The notes below the pieces were generated by a model. It saw only the letters and a list, made by a program, of their open reading frames with translations. It was not told the DNA's origin and did not search any database. A stretch of 64,000 nt of DNA from Callorhinus ursinus (Eukaryota > Chordata > Mammalia > Carnivora > Otariidae): NCBI RefSeq assembly GCF_003265705.1, contig NW_020313044.1, forward strand, positions 3,569,644 through 3,633,643. The letters run 5' to 3'. Made by a program: the position numbers and the translations under genes. This document shows positions 12,543 to 24,856 of this stretch, piece by piece (the first letter of the stretch is position 1; each line of letters begins with the position of its first letter).

Positions 12543-12740
12543 TTATTTTAAAGATTTTATTTATTTATTTATCTGACCGAGAGAGAGACAGCGAGAGAGG
12601 GGACACAAGCAGGGAGAGTGGGAGAGGGAGAAGCAGACTTCCTGCGGAGCAGGGAGCCCAATGCAGGGCTCGATCCCAGGACCCTGAGACCATGACCTGA
12701 GCCGAAGGCAGACACTTAATGACTGAGCCACCCAGGCGCT
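12543..12740 (-). mobile_element. SINEC, antisense
   Basis: 14-bp target-site duplication cccattttaactat at 12530-12543 and 12741-12754. Confidence 0.96.
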
Positions 12741-13132
12741 CCCATTTTAACTATATTTTAAAAATCTGGAGTGTGTGTTGAATGTTATTGAAGGGTCTTT
12801 TAGCACATAGGGAAAGATGACTTTTCTTCTTAGATCTACTGATTTGGTAAATTATACTATTGTAATTCCTAATATTTCATTCTGCATATCTGGGATAAAT
12901 TCCACTTAGTTGTGATGTTATTTATATAATGTGTTGTTGGATTTTGTTTGCTAATATTTTATTTAATTTTTTTTGCCTCAATAAGACAGTCGTAGGTTTA
13001 GAGAAAAATTCCGCAGAAAATAAAGAGGACCTATGTGCCTTCTCTCTCCCTTTCCACCTTTCTATTATTAACATCTTGCATTAGTGTGGTAGATTTATTA
13101 AAATTGATGAACTAATATTGATACATTAATAT

Positions 13133-13313
13133 TTTTTTTAAGATTTTATTTATTTGAGAGAGAGAAAGAGAGCACATTAGAGGGGGGAGGGTCAGAGGGA
13201 GAAGCAGACTCCCCGCTGAGCAGGGAGCCCAGTGCAGGACTCGATCTTGGAACTCCAGGATCATGACCTGAGCCGAAGGCAGTTGCTTGACCAACTGAGC
13301 CACCCAGGTGCCC
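13133..13313 (-). mobile_element. SINEC, antisense
   Basis: 16-bp duplication ttgatacattaatatt at 13118-13133 and 13314-13329. Confidence 0.96.
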
Positions 13314-13693
13314 TTGATACATTAATATTAACTAAAGTCCGTAGTTTATTTTAGTGTTTACTCTTTGTGTTTTATAGTTCTCTGGGTTTTGACAAATGCA
13401 TAATTTCATCTTTCCACCATTAGAGTATCATATAGAATAGTTTCACTGCCCTGAAAAATGCCCTGTGCTCCACCTATTAATCCCACCTCCCTCATCAAAC
13501 TTCTGGTAACCACTGATCTTGTCACTCTCTCCATAGTTTTGCCTTTTCCAGAGTGATATATAATTGGATTCTTAGAGTATGTAACCTTTTCAACTGGCTT
13601 CTTTGACTTAGCAATATGCATTTAAGATTCCTTCATATTTTTTCATGGCTTGATAGCTCATTTTTTTAATCATTCAATAATACAAGCATACAC

Positions 13694-13902
13694 TTTTTCT
13701 AAGATTTTATTTATTTATCTGATGGAGAGATAGAGCCAGAGAGCACAAGCCAGGGCTGGGGGGGCAGGGGACGGCAGAGGTAGAGGGAGAAGCAGGCTCC
13801 TCGTTTAGCAGGGAGCCTGATGTGGGGCTAGATCCCAGGCCCCTGGGATCATGACCTGAACTGAAGGCAGATGCTTAACCGACTGAGCCACTCAGATGCC
13901 CC
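13694..13902 (-). mobile_element. SINEC, antisense, at the Tigger1 left terminus
   Basis: Inserted at the very end of Tigger1. A gcatacactttt / gcatacttt repeat on either side suggests the terminal repeat itself was the target. Confidence 0.9.
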
Positions 13903-14180
13903 CAGGCATACTTTGTTTTATTGTACTTTACTTTATTGCACTTCACAGATAATGTTTTTTTTCCCCCCTAACAAATTGAAGGATTGTGGCAAACCTGTGT
14001 TGGCACCATTTACCCAACAGCATTTGCTCCCTTTGTTTCTGTGTAACATTTTGGTAATTCTCACAATATTTCAAATTTTCATTATTATTATATTCGTTAT
14101 GGTGATCTGTGATCAGTGATCTTTGATGTTACTATTGTAACTTGGGGGCACCATGAATTGTGCCAGTATAAGAGTAAACC

Positions 14181-15152
14181 AGGAGTGCCTGGGTGGCTCA
14201 GTCGGTTAAGTGTCCAACTCTTGATCTCAGCTCAGGTCTTGATCTCAGGGTCATGTGTTCAAGTGCCATATTGGGCTCCATGCTGGGCATGGGACCTACT
14301 TTTTTTTTTTATTTTTTTATTGTTATGTTAATCACCATATATTACATCATTAGTTTTTGGTGCAGTGTTCCATGATTCATTGTTTGTTCATAACACCCAG
14401 TGCTCCATGCAGAACGTGCCCTCCTCAATACCCACCACCAGGACAACCCATCCCCCCTCCCCCCCTCCCCTCTAGAACCCTCAGTTTGTTTTTCAGAGTC
14501 CATCATCTCTCATGGTTCGTCTCCCCCTCTGACATACTCCCCTTTTCTTCCTCTCCTGTTATCTTCTTTTTCTTTTTTCTTAAAATATGTTGCGTTATTT
14601 GTTTCAGAAGTACAGATCTGTGATTCAACAGTCTTGCACAATTCACAGCGCTCACCGTAGCACATACCCTCCCCAATGTCTATCACCCAGCCACCCCATC
14701 CCTCCCACCCCCAACCACTCCAGTAACACTCAGTTTGTTTCCTGAGATTAAGAATTCCTCATATCAGTGAGGTCATGTGATACATGTCTTTCTCTGATTG
14801 ACTTATTTCACTCAGCATAACACCCTCCAGTTCCATCCACGTCGTTGCAAATGGCAAGATCTCATTCCTTTTGATGGCTGCATAATATTCCATTGTGTAT
14901 ATATACCACATCTTTATCCATTCATCTGTCGATGGGCATCTTGGCTCTTTCCACAGTTTGGCTATTGTGGACATTGCTGCTATAAACATTGGGGTACACG
15001 TACCCCTTCGGGTCCCTACATTTGTATCTTTGGGGTAAATACCCAGTAGTGCAATTGCTGGATCGAACGGTAGCTCTAATTTCAACTGTTTGAGGAACCT
15101 CCATACTGTTTTCCAGAGTGGTGGGCATGGGACCTACTTAAAGAAAAAAAAA
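14181..15152 (+). mobile_element. SINEC, sense, split by an L1
   Basis: Head and body at 14181-14301, tail at about 15123-15152. The 821 bp between are an antisense L1 end. The 17-bp repeat gggcatgggacctactt at 14285-14301 and 15123-15139 is the L1 target duplication. Confidence 0.9.
14302..15122 (-). mobile_element. 5'-truncated L1 (3' end), antisense, inside a SINE
   Basis: Poly-T at its left end, then the carnivore L1 3'-UTR text (ttgttatgttaatcaccata). A 108-codon - strand remnant (14759-15085) matches the ORF2 C-terminus. Bounded by a 17-bp target duplication. Close relatives lie at 20971-21168 and 60758-61500. Confidence 0.93.
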
Positions 15153-15234
15153 TATATATGTAAATAAATATATAATATATATACATTTATTTATATTAAA
15201 ATATATATATATAAATACACATTTATTTATAAGA
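15153..15234. repeat. AT-rich simple repeat at SINE/Tigger1 boundary
   Basis: Mixed TA/TAAA/TTTA repeats, probably expanded from the SINE tail. Confidence 0.7.
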
Positions 15235-15548
15235 CAGTGGACTTAATCAGTAAATGTTGTGTGTGTTCTTAACTACTCCACTGACTGGCTGTTCCCCATC
15301 TCACTCCCTCTCCTTGGGGCTCCCTATTACCTGAGACAAAACAATATTGAAATTAGTAATTAATAACCCTACAATGGCCTCTAAGTGTTCAAGCAACAAA
15401 AAAGGTAAAGCTAGAAATGACTAAGCTTAGCTAGGAAGGCATGTTGATAATCAAGATAGGTTGAAAGCTAGGCCTCTTACACCAAACAACCAAGTTGTGT
15501 GTGAATGCAAAGGAAGAGTTCTTGAAGGAAATTGAAAGTTCTATTCCA

Positions 15549-15599
15549 GGCTGGTCCGAAGGTTATCTCAATTGATTTGTTCACAGTCAGTTACAGAAC
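15549..15599 (+). pseudogene. Y1 RNA (RNY1) 5'-fragment retropseudogene
   Basis: 51 bp beginning ggctggtccgaaggttatct and continuing with the Y1-like loop text tgttcacagtcagttaca. By memory of human Y1 it matches the 5' half with about 7 bp deleted after the first stem, and the 3' half is missing. It is flanked by an exact 11-bp repeat gttctattcca at 15538-15548 and 15600-15610, so it is an insertion into Tigger1. It has no A-tail, like other 3'-truncated small-RNA retrocopies. Not expected to be functional. Confidence 0.85.
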
Positions 15600-15974
15600 G
15601 TTCTATTCCAGTGAACGCATGAATGACAAGAAAGTGAAACAGCCTTGTTGATACCGAGAAAGTTTTAGTGTTCTAGATAGAAGATCAAAGCAGCTACAAC
15701 ATTCCCTTAAGCCAAAACCTAACCCAGGGGAAGGCCCAAACTTTCTTCAGTTCTGTGAAGGCTGAGAGAGGTGAGGAAGTTGCAGAAGAAAACTTGAAAC
15801 CTGGCAGAAGTTGGTTTATGAGGTTTAAGGAAAGAAGCTATCTCCATGACATAAAGGTGCAAGTAGACATGAATGGACATTTTTCCACAGAAGACATACA
15901 GATGGCCAACAGACATGTGAAAAGATGCTCAACATCATTCATCATCAGGGAAATACAAATCAAAACTACAATGA

Positions 15975-16599
<625 letters not shown>

Positions 16600-16794
16600 A
16601 AAACTACAATGAGATACCACCTCACACCTGTCAGAATGGCTAAAATCAACAACACAAGAAACAACAGGTGTTGGCGAGGATGTGGAGAAAGGGGAACACT
16701 CGTTGGTGGGAATGCAAACTGGTGCAGCCACTCTGGGAAACAGTATGGAGGTTCCTCAAAAAGTTAAAAACAAAAACAAAAACAGAATTACTTG

Positions 16795-16975
16795 AGGGGC
16801 CTGGGTGGCTCTGTCGATTAAGCCTATGACTCTTGATTTCGGCTCAGATCATGATCTCATGGTCTTGAGATTGAGCCCCATGTCAGGCTCCACCCTAGGT
16901 GTGGAACCCGCTTAGGATTTTCTCTCTCTCCCTCTCCCTCTGCCCCTCCCCTGCCTCTCTCTCTCTCGAAAAAAA
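16795..16975 (+). mobile_element. SINEC, sense, inside L1
   Basis: Head gaggggcctgggtggct and CT-rich 3' body ending in A8. It merges into a TA/TATC simple repeat. Confidence 0.92.
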
Positions 16976-17040
16976 ATATATCTATATACAGATATATACA
17001 CATCTATATATAGATATATATAGATATATATGTGTATATG
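16976..17040. repeat. TATC/TATA microsatellite between two SINEs
   Basis: Irregular tatatctatata units. Confidence 0.75.
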
Positions 17041-17240
17041 AGGCGCCTGGGTGGCTCGGTCAGTAAGAACATTACTCTTGGTTTCAGCTTAGTTCATAAT
17101 CTCAGGATCATGAGATTGAGCCCTGTGCTGGGCTCCACACTCAGCAGGGAGTCTGCTTCTCTCTCTCTCTCTCTATCTCCCTCCACCCTTTCCCCTGCTT
17201 GCGTGCTCTCTCAAATAAGTAAATCTTAAAAAAAAAAAAA
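17041..17240 (+). mobile_element. SINEC, sense, inside L1
   Basis: Head aggcgcctgggtggctcggt, CT repeat near 17158-17172, tail taaatctt and A13. Confidence 0.93.
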
Positions 17241-17759
17241 GAAAAGAAATACCCTATGATCCAGCAATTGGATCTACTAGGTATTTATCTAAAGAATACA
17301 AAAATGCTAATTCAAAGGAATACATGCACCCCAATGTTCATAGCAGCATTATCTGTAATAGTCAAACTATGGAAACAGCCCAAGTGTCCATTGACTAATG
17401 AATAGATAAAGAAGATGTGGTATATATATACACAATGGAATATTACTCAGCCATAAAACAGAATGAAATCTTGCTATTTGCAATGACATGGATGGAGTTA
17501 GAGAGTATTAGGGTAAGCTAAATAAGCCAGAGAAAGACAAATGCCATATGATTTCACTCATATGTGGAATCTAAGGAACAAAACAAGCAAAGGGAAAAAG
17601 AGGCAAATTAAGAAACAGACTCTTAACTATAGAGAACAGACTGATGGCTACAAGAGGGGATGCGGGTGGGGGGATGGGTTAAATGGGTGATGGGGATTAA
17701 GGAGTGCACTAGTGATGAGCTTTCAGTGTTCTAAGGAAATGTTGAATCACTATATTGTA

Positions 17760-17916
17760 CACCTTAAACTTACACTGTATGTTAACGAATTTAAATAAAA
17801 ACTTAAAAAACAGTGCAAGTTGAAGCAGTAAGTTATCCACACCTTAAACTTACAGTATATGTTAACTTGAATTTAAATAAAAACTTAACAGTGCAAGTTG
17901 AAGCAGTAAGTTATCC
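17760..17916. repeat. Tandem duplication (about 78 bp x 2) across the L1/Tigger1 junction
   Basis: The unit starting caccttaaacttaca and ending gcagtaagttatcca occurs at 17760-17838 and 17840-17916. Each copy joins the L1 3' end to Tigger1 sequence (gtgcaagttgaagcagtaag), so duplication followed the L1 insertion. Confidence 0.9.
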
Positions 17917-18095
17917 AGAAGATCTTGCTAAGATAATTCATGAAGGTAGTACACCAAAGAACATATTTTCAATGTAGACAAAATAGCCTGTTGGAAAAAG
18001 AAGCCACTTTCATAGCTAAAGAGAAGAAGTCAATACCTGGCTTCAAAACACAGGCTTACTCTCTCAATAGGTGTTAATGCAGCTGGTGACTTTAT

Positions 18096-18159
18096 TTTTT
18101 TTTCCTTTTTAAAAAATTTATTTAAATTCAGTTAGCCAACATATAGTACATCATTAGTT
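18096..18159 (-). mobile_element. Very short L1 3'-end insertion in Tigger1 transposase region
   Basis: About 65 bp: a T-run then antisense L1 3'-UTR text (attcagttagccaacatata). Tigger1 sequence gtgacttta is interrupted and resumes with aaattgaagcc. Confidence 0.75.
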
Positions 18160-18359
18160 TTTTATTTAAATTGAAGCCAATGCTCACTTACAATTATTCC
18201 AAAAATCCGAGGGCCCTTAAGAATGATTGTAAATCTACTCTGCCTGTGGTCTGTAAATGGAACAACAAATCCTGGATGGCAGCACATCTGGTTACAACAT
18301 GGTCTACTGAATATTTGAGCCCACTGTTGAGATGTACTCCTTAGAAAAAAAGATCCTTT

Positions 18360-18978
18360 CAAAATAATCCTGCTCATTGACAATGCATCTGGTCACCCAA
18401 GAACTCTTATGTTGTTCTCATGCATGCTGACAACATCCATTCTGCAGCCCATGGATCAAGGAGTCATTTTGACTTTCAAGTCTTGTTATTGAAGAAATAC
18501 ATTTTGTAAGGTTACAGCTGCCACAGATGATGATTCCTTGGATAGATCTGGGCAAAATAAATTGAAAGCCTTCTGGAAAGGATTCACAATTCTAGATGCC
18601 ATCAAGAACATTTGGATTCATGGGAAGAGGTCAAACTGTTAAAATTAATAGAGGTTTTGAAGAAACTGATTACAACCTTCATGGCTGACTTTGAGGGGTA
18701 CTTCAGTAGATGAAATAACTGCAAATGTGATGGCAATTGCAAGGGAATTAGAACGAGAAGTGGAGCCTGAAGGTGTGACTGAATTGGCACAATCTCATGA
18801 TAAAATGTTAATGGTTGAGGACTTTCTTCTTATGGATGAGCAAAGGAAGTGGTTTCTCAAGACAGAATCTACTCCCAGTGAAAATGCTGTGAAAATTGTT
18901 GAAATGACAACAAAGGATTTAGAATGTTACACAAACTTAGTTGATAAAGCAGTGGCAGGGTTTGAGAGGATTTACTGA
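18360..18978 (+). pseudogene. Tigger1 transposase relic (DDE region and C-terminus)
   Basis: The segment at 18360-18490 translates to a recognisable pogo-type DDE stretch. A second aspartate context (DNASGHP) is followed by a PMDQGVI motif. The C-terminal part, 18691-18978, is a 95-codon open frame with the acidic helix LLMDEQRKWFL. A one-base break separates the two near 18615-18690. Relic of a domesticable family (TIGD genes), but here it is only a decayed copy. Confidence 0.8.
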
Positions 18979-19035
18979 TTGAACTCCAATTTTGAAAGAA
19001 GTTCCTGGGTAAAATGCTATCAAACAGCATCACAT

Positions 19036-19227
19036 GTGGGGTGCCTGGGTGGGTCAGTTGGTTAAGCATCTCTTAATTTTGGCTCAGGTCATGATCTAAC
19101 AATGGTGGGATTGAGTCCTGCGTCAGGCTCCACGCACAGCGGGGAGTCTGCTTGGGATTCTGTCTCTCCTCCACCTGCCTCTCTCCCCACCCCAAATAAA
19201 TAAATAAATCTTAAAAAAAAAAAAAAA
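19036..19227 (+). mobile_element. SINEC, sense, inside Tigger1
   Basis: 11-bp duplication cagcatcacat at 19025-19035 and 19229-19239. Confidence 0.96.
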
Positions 19228-20139
19228 CCAGCATCACATACTACAGAGAAATCCTTTATGAAAGGAAGAGTCCATTGATAGAACAAACTTCACTGTTGTC
19301 TTATTTTAAGAAATTGCCTCAGCGACCCCAACCCTCAGCAACCACTGTCCTAATCAGTCAGCAGCCATCATTGAGGCAAGATGTTCCACCGGCAAAAAAG
19401 ATTACAATTTGGTGAAAGCTCAGATGATGATTAGCATTTGTTTGCAATGAAGTATGTTTAAATTAAGATATATACATTGTTTTTTAGATATAATGCCATT
19501 GCACATTTAATAGACTATAGTATAATGTAAATATAACTTTTATATGCGCTGGAAAATCAGAAAATTTATTTCACTCACTTTATTGTGGTGGTCTGGAAAT
19601 AAACCCACAATATTTTCAAGGTATTCTACCAATATACCACACATTGTTTGTCCATTCATTTATTGAAAGATATCTAGATTGCTTTCTATTTTGGATCATT
19701 ATGAATAAAGCTACCATAAATATTTGTATGCAGGTTTTTTTGTAGACAAAGTTTTCAACTTATTAGGTAAGTGTCTAGAAGCACAATTGCTGAATCATAT
19801 GTAAGCCTATGTTTAGTTTTCTAAATAACTGCCAAAATGTTTTACAAAGTGGTGGTGTTCTCACCAACAATGAATGAGAGTTCCTGTTGTTCCACATCCT
19901 TGGCAGGATTTGGTGTTGTCAGTGTTTTGGATTTTGGTCATCCTGATTGGTGTATAGTGATATCTCATTGTTTTAACTTTCAATTCCTGAATATCTTGTG
20001 ATGGTGAACATCTTTTCATATGCTCTTGTTGCTGCTGTTGGACATTTGTATATCTCTTTTTGGTGAGAGAGATGTGTGTTCTGATCTTTGGTCCATTTTT
20101 AGATTGAGTTTGTTTTATTTGAGTTTTAAGAGTTCTTTG

Positions 20140-20455
20140 TATATGGTCTTTGTCTGTTTGGGCTGCTATAGCAAAATGCCATAGAATGGTGACTTGTAAG
20201 CAACACAAATTTATTTCTTATAGGTCTGGAGTTTAGGTTAATGGCGCTGGCAGAATTGTGGTTGGTGAATGCTCCCTGGTTCATGGATTGCCATCTATTC
20301 ACATGATGGAATGGGATTAGGGAGCTTTGTGAGGTTTCCTTTATAAGGGCACTAAAGTCTCCCAAAGACCCCACCTCATAATACTATCACCCTTGCGAGT
20401 TAGGAATTCAACATCTGAATCTGGGGGGACAAAAATATTCAATCTCTAGCATATA
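20140..20455 (-). mobile_element. MaLR (MLT1-like) LTR, antisense, inside L1M
   Basis: Reads gtctgtttgggctgctatag at the left and ggaattcaacatctgaatct at the right, the reverse complement of an MLT1-type LTR. Non-coding. Subfamily unresolved. Confidence 0.7.
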
Positions 20456-20472
20456 TTTTGGATACAAGTTTT

Positions 20473-20666
20473 TTTTTTAAGATTTTATTTATTTATTTGA
20501 CAGAGAGAGACACAGCAAGAAAGGGAACACAAGCAGGGGGAGTGGGAGAGGGAGAAGCAGACTTCCTGCGGAGCAGAGAGCCCGATGCAGGGCTCGATCC
20601 TAGGACCCTGGGATCATGACCTGAGCCAAAGGCAGATGCTTAACGACTGAGCCACCCAGGCGCCCC
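20473..20666 (-). mobile_element. SINEC, antisense
   Basis: Flanked by acaagtttt at 20464-20472 and 20667-20675. Confidence 0.95.
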
Positions 20667-20774
20667 ACAAGTTTTGTTTCAGATATATATTTTGCAAACA
20701 CTTTCTCCCAGTCTGTGGTTTATATTTCTATTCTCTTAACAGTGTCTCTCATAGAGCAGAAGTCTTTAATTTTA

Positions 20775-20970
20775 GGGGCACCTGGGTGGCTCAGTCGTTG
20801 GGCATCTGCCTTCCGCTCGGGTCATTATCCCAGGGTCCTGGGATCCAGCCCCGCATCCGGCTCCCTGCTTGGCGGGAGGCCTGCTTCTCCCTCTCCTGCT
20901 CCCCCTGCTTGTGTTCCTGCTCTTGCTATCTCTCTCTCTGTCAGGTGAATAAATAAAATCTTTTTTAAAA
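20775..20970 (+). mobile_element. SINEC, sense
   Basis: Left duplication agaagtctttaatttta at 20758-20774. The right copy lies at 21176-21192, beyond an L1 fragment that entered the A-tail. Confidence 0.94.
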
Positions 20971-21168
20971 AAGTATTTTTAAAAAAATTTTATTGTTATG
21001 TTAATCACCATACATTACATCATTAGTTTTTGATGTAGTGTTCCATGATTCATTGTTTGTGTATAACACCCAGTGCTCCATGCAGAACATGCCCTCTTTA
21101 ATACCCATCACCAGGCTAACCCATCCTCCCATCCCCCTCCCGTCTAGAACCCTCAGTTTGTTTTTCAA
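20971..21168 (-). mobile_element. Short L1 3' end, antisense, in the SINE A-tail
   Basis: Same L1 3'-UTR family as 14302-15122 (tgttaatcaccatacattac). It lies between the SINE tail and a residual A-run. Confidence 0.9.
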
Positions 21169-21225
21169 AAAAAAAAGAAGTCTTTAATTTTAATGAAGTC
21201 CATCAATTTTTTTTCGCCCCATGTG

Positions 21226-21407
21226 TGGGGCAACTGGGTGGCTCAGTCTTAAGCATCTGCCTTCGGCTGGGTCCTGGGATCGAGCTCCGCCTCGGGCTCC
21301 CTGCTCCGTGGGAAGGCTGCTTCTCCCTCTCCCACTCCCCTGGCTTGTGTTCCCTCTCTTGCTGTGTCTCTCTCTGTCAAATAAATAAAAATCTTAACAA
21401 TAAAAAA
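21226..21407 (+). mobile_element. SINEC, sense (first of a three-SINE cluster)
   Basis: Head caactgggtggctcag and tail aataaaaatcttaac. Confidence 0.92.
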
Positions 21408-21422
21408 CAATTTATTTATTTG

Positions 21423-21611
21423 TGGGGCGCCTGCGTGGCTCAGTCATTAGGCGTCTGCCTTCGGCTCAGGTCATGGTCCCAGGGTCCTGGGATCGAGCCC
21501 CACATTGGGCTCCCTGCTCAATAGGAAGCCTGCTTTTCCCTCTCCCACTCCCCCTGGTGTGTTCCTTCTCTCACTGTCTCTCTGTCAATTAAATAAATAA
21601 AATCTTTAAAA
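21423..21611 (+). mobile_element. SINEC, sense (second of the cluster)
   Basis: Head ggggcgcctgcgtggctcag, tail aataaataaaatcttt. Confidence 0.93.
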
Positions 21612-21786
21612 ATATATTTATTTATTTGTCAGAGAGAAAGAGCACACAAGCAGGGGGAGCAGTAGGCAGAGGGAGAAGCAGGCTCCCTGCTGAGCAAGAA
21701 GACCCATGTGTGACTCCATCCCAGAATCCTGGGATCATGATGTGAGCAGAAGGCAGGCACTTAACTGACTGAGCCAACCAGGCAGC
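21609..21786 (-). mobile_element. SINEC, antisense (third of the cluster)
   Basis: Tail-to-tail with the previous copy, giving an inverted pair. The whole cluster is bounded by ccatcaatt at 21200-21208 and 21787-21795. Confidence 0.92.
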
Positions 21787-23561
21787 CCATCAATTGTTTT
21801 TTTTTTTTTTTCTTAAATTGTGCTTTTGGTGTTCTGTCTAAAATGTGATCACCAAACCAAGGGTTTCCTAGATTTTACTATGTTATTGTCTAGAAGTTCT
21901 ATAATTTTGGATTTTACATTTAGATCTGTTGATTCATTATGAGAATTAATTTTTGTGAGAGGTGTAAGGTCAGCATCTATATTCTTTTTGTTTGTTTGTT
22001 TGTTTACATTTGGGTGTCTTGTTGCTCCAGCATGGACATTGCTGCAAAGATCACCAGCTCCATTGCATTGCCTTTTTACCCTTATTAAAGATCAGTTGAC
22101 TATATTAGTGTGGGCCTATTTCTAAGCTTTCTGTTCTGTTCCACTGATTTATTTTTCTATTCTTCAGACAATACCATGCTGTCTTGAATACTGTAGCTTT
22201 ATATGGTAAGTCTTAAAATCAGGTAGTATCAATTGTCTTTGATTTTCTTCAGTATTGTGTTGGCTACCCTGGGTCTTTTGCCTTTCCGTATGAACTTTAG
22301 AATCAGTTTGTCAATATACACAAAATAATTTGCTGGGATTTTTATTGGGATTGCATTGAATCTATAGATCATTTTGGGAAGAATTGACCTCTTAATAATA
22401 TTGAATCTTCTTCTCAATGAATATAAAATATGTCTCCATTTATGTAGATATCCTTTGATTTCTTTCATCAGAGTTTTGTAGTTTTCCTCATATAGATCCT
22501 TTACGTCCCACAAATTTTGCTGTGTAATATTTTCATTTTCATTTAGTTCGAAGTATTTAAAAATTCATTCTGTGACTCCTTATTTGATTCATATGTTATT
22601 TAGAGATCTGTTGTTTAATCTCCACATACTTTGGGATTTTCCAGCTATCTTTTAAATGTTTTGTTAAATTTATACCTAAGTATTTCAGTTATTTTGATGC
22701 TAATATAAATGGTATTATGTTTTTAATTTCAAATTCCAGTTATTCATTGCTGATATAGAAGAGCAATTAACTTTTATGTATTGACTTTGTATCCTGCAAC
22801 CACCTGGCTATAGTTTCTTATTGGCTCCAGAAGTTTTTTGTTGATTCTTTGGGATTTTCTAGGTAGACAATCATATCATCTGCAAACATAGATAATATTT
22901 CTTCCTTCCCAAAATATGTACATTTTATTTCCTTCCCTTGTCTTACTGTACTAGCTAGGACTTCAAGTATCACCTTCTGGAACCACCCTTGCATCCCGGG
23001 AATAAATCCCACCTGGCCGTGGTGAATAATCCTTTTAATGTACTGTTGGATCCTATTGGCTAGGATCTTGGTGAGTATTTTGGCATTCATGTTCATCAGG
23101 GATATTGGCCTGTAATTCTCCTTTTTGATGGGGTCTTTGGTTTTTGGATCAAGGTAATGCTGGCCTCATAGAAAGAGTTTGGAAGTTCCTTCCATTTCTA
23201 TTTTTTGAAACAGCTTCAGTAGGATAGGTATTATTTCTTTTTTAAATGTTTGGTAAAATTCCCCTGGGAAGCCAGCTGTCCTGGACTCTTGTTTTTTGGG
23301 GAGGGTTTTGATTACTGCATCAGTTTCCTTGCTGGTCATTGGTCTGTTCAGATGTTCTACCTCTTCCTGTTTCAGTCTTGGTAGTTTATGAGTTTCCAGG
23401 AATGCATCCATTTCTCCCAGATTGCCTAATTTATTGGCATATAGTTGCTCATAATATGTTCTAACAATTGCCTGTATTTCCTTGGTGTTGGTTGTGATCT
23501 CTCCCCTTTCATTCATGATTTAATTAATTTGGGTCCTTCCTCTTTTCTTTTGGATAAGTTT

Positions 23562-23780
23562 TTTTAAGGTTTTTTTGTTTATTCATTTGAGACACAGAGA
23601 TACAGAGAGAGAGAGAGAGAATATGACAGGGGGAGAAGCAGAGGGAGGGGGAGAAGAATGCCCCCCCACCCCACCCCCCCACTGAGCAGGGAGCCCGATG
23701 CAGTGCTCGATCCCAGGACTCTGGGATCATGACCTGAGCCAAAGGCAGAAGCTTAACCATCTGAGCCACCCAGGTGCCCC
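23562..23780 (-). mobile_element. SINEC, antisense, in L1 ORF2
   Basis: 16-bp duplication tcttttggataagttt at 23546-23561 and 23781-23796. Contains a C-rich stretch at 23659-23681. Confidence 0.96.
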
Positions 23781-24856
23781 TCTTTTGGATAAGTTTGGTC
23801 AGAGGTTTATCAATCTTATTCTTTCAGAGAACCAGCTTCTACTTTCGTTGATCTGTTCTCCTGTTCTTCTGGTTTCTGTTTTATTGATTTCTGCTTGAAT
23901 CTTTATTATTTCTCTTCTCCTGCTTGGTTTAGCCTTTGTTTGCGTTCTTTCTCCAGGTCCTTTAGATATAAGGTTACCTTGTGTATTTGGGATTTTTCCA
24001 ATTTTTTGAGAGCAGCTTGGACTGCTATGAACTTCCCTCTTAGGACCGCATTTGCAGTATCCCATAAGTTTTGAATCGATGCGTTTTCATTTTCATTAGT
24101 TGGCATGAATTTTTTTAAGTTCTTCTTTAATTTCCTGGTTGACCCATTCATTCTTTAGCAGGTGTTCTTTCACCTCCAAGTGTTTGAGTTCCTTCCAAAT
24201 TTCTTCTTGTGATTGAGTTCCAGTTTCAAACATTGTGGTCTGAAAATATGCAGGGAATGATCTCAGTCTTTTGGTATCAGTTGAGGCCCGATTTGTGACC
24301 AGGTGTGTGATCTATTCTAGAGAAAGTTTCATGTGCACTTGAGAAGAATGAATATTCTGTTGTTTTAGGATGGAATGTTCTGTATAATATCTATGAAGTC
24401 CATCTGGTCCATTGTGTCATTCAAAGCCCTCATTTCTTTTTTGATCTTCTGCTTAGATGATCTCTCCATTGCTGTGAGTAGGGTGTTGAAGTCCCCTGCT
24501 ATTTATGTATTATCAGTATGTTTCTTTACTTTGAATATTAATTGGTTTATATAATATAATATGCCCCCCACATTGGGGGCATAGATATTTACAATTGTTA
24601 GATCTTGTTGGATAGACCCTTTTGAGTATGATATAGTGTCTCTCTACATCTCTTACAACAGTCCTTGGTTTAAAATCTAGTTGTCTAATATGAAGATTGT
24701 GACCCCAGCTTTCTTTTGAGGTCCACTAGCATGATAAATTGTTCTCCATCCCCTCACCTTCAATCTGGAGGTATCTTTAGGTTCAAAATGAGTCTCTTGT
24801 AGACAGCATATGGATGGGTCCTGCTTTTTCATCCAATTTGATACCCTGTATCTTTT

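Larger units (their letters stand above)
10630..12960 (-). mobile_element. Old L1M relic, antisense, interrupted
   Basis: Begins with a 3'-UTR-type block (gtggtgaaatacacagatca) and continues backward through ORF2. At 10960-11130 and 11670-11960 it has the classic antisense ORF2 C-terminal text, with a break filled by MIR and SINE sequence. The direct repeat aagatcctgctttaa / aagatcctgctttcaa near 11153 and 11659 marks the insertion that split it. Confidence 0.75.

Noticed and set aside
14187..14250. tRNA gene (A-box-like gtggctcagtcggttaag)
   Set aside because: This is the tRNA-derived head of a SINE, which recurs throughout the window and lacks a cloverleaf.
18691..18978. A live TIGD-type domesticated transposase gene
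   Set aside because: Only the C-terminal 95 codons are open. Upstream coding is frameshifted and cut by L1, SINE and RPL11 insertions.
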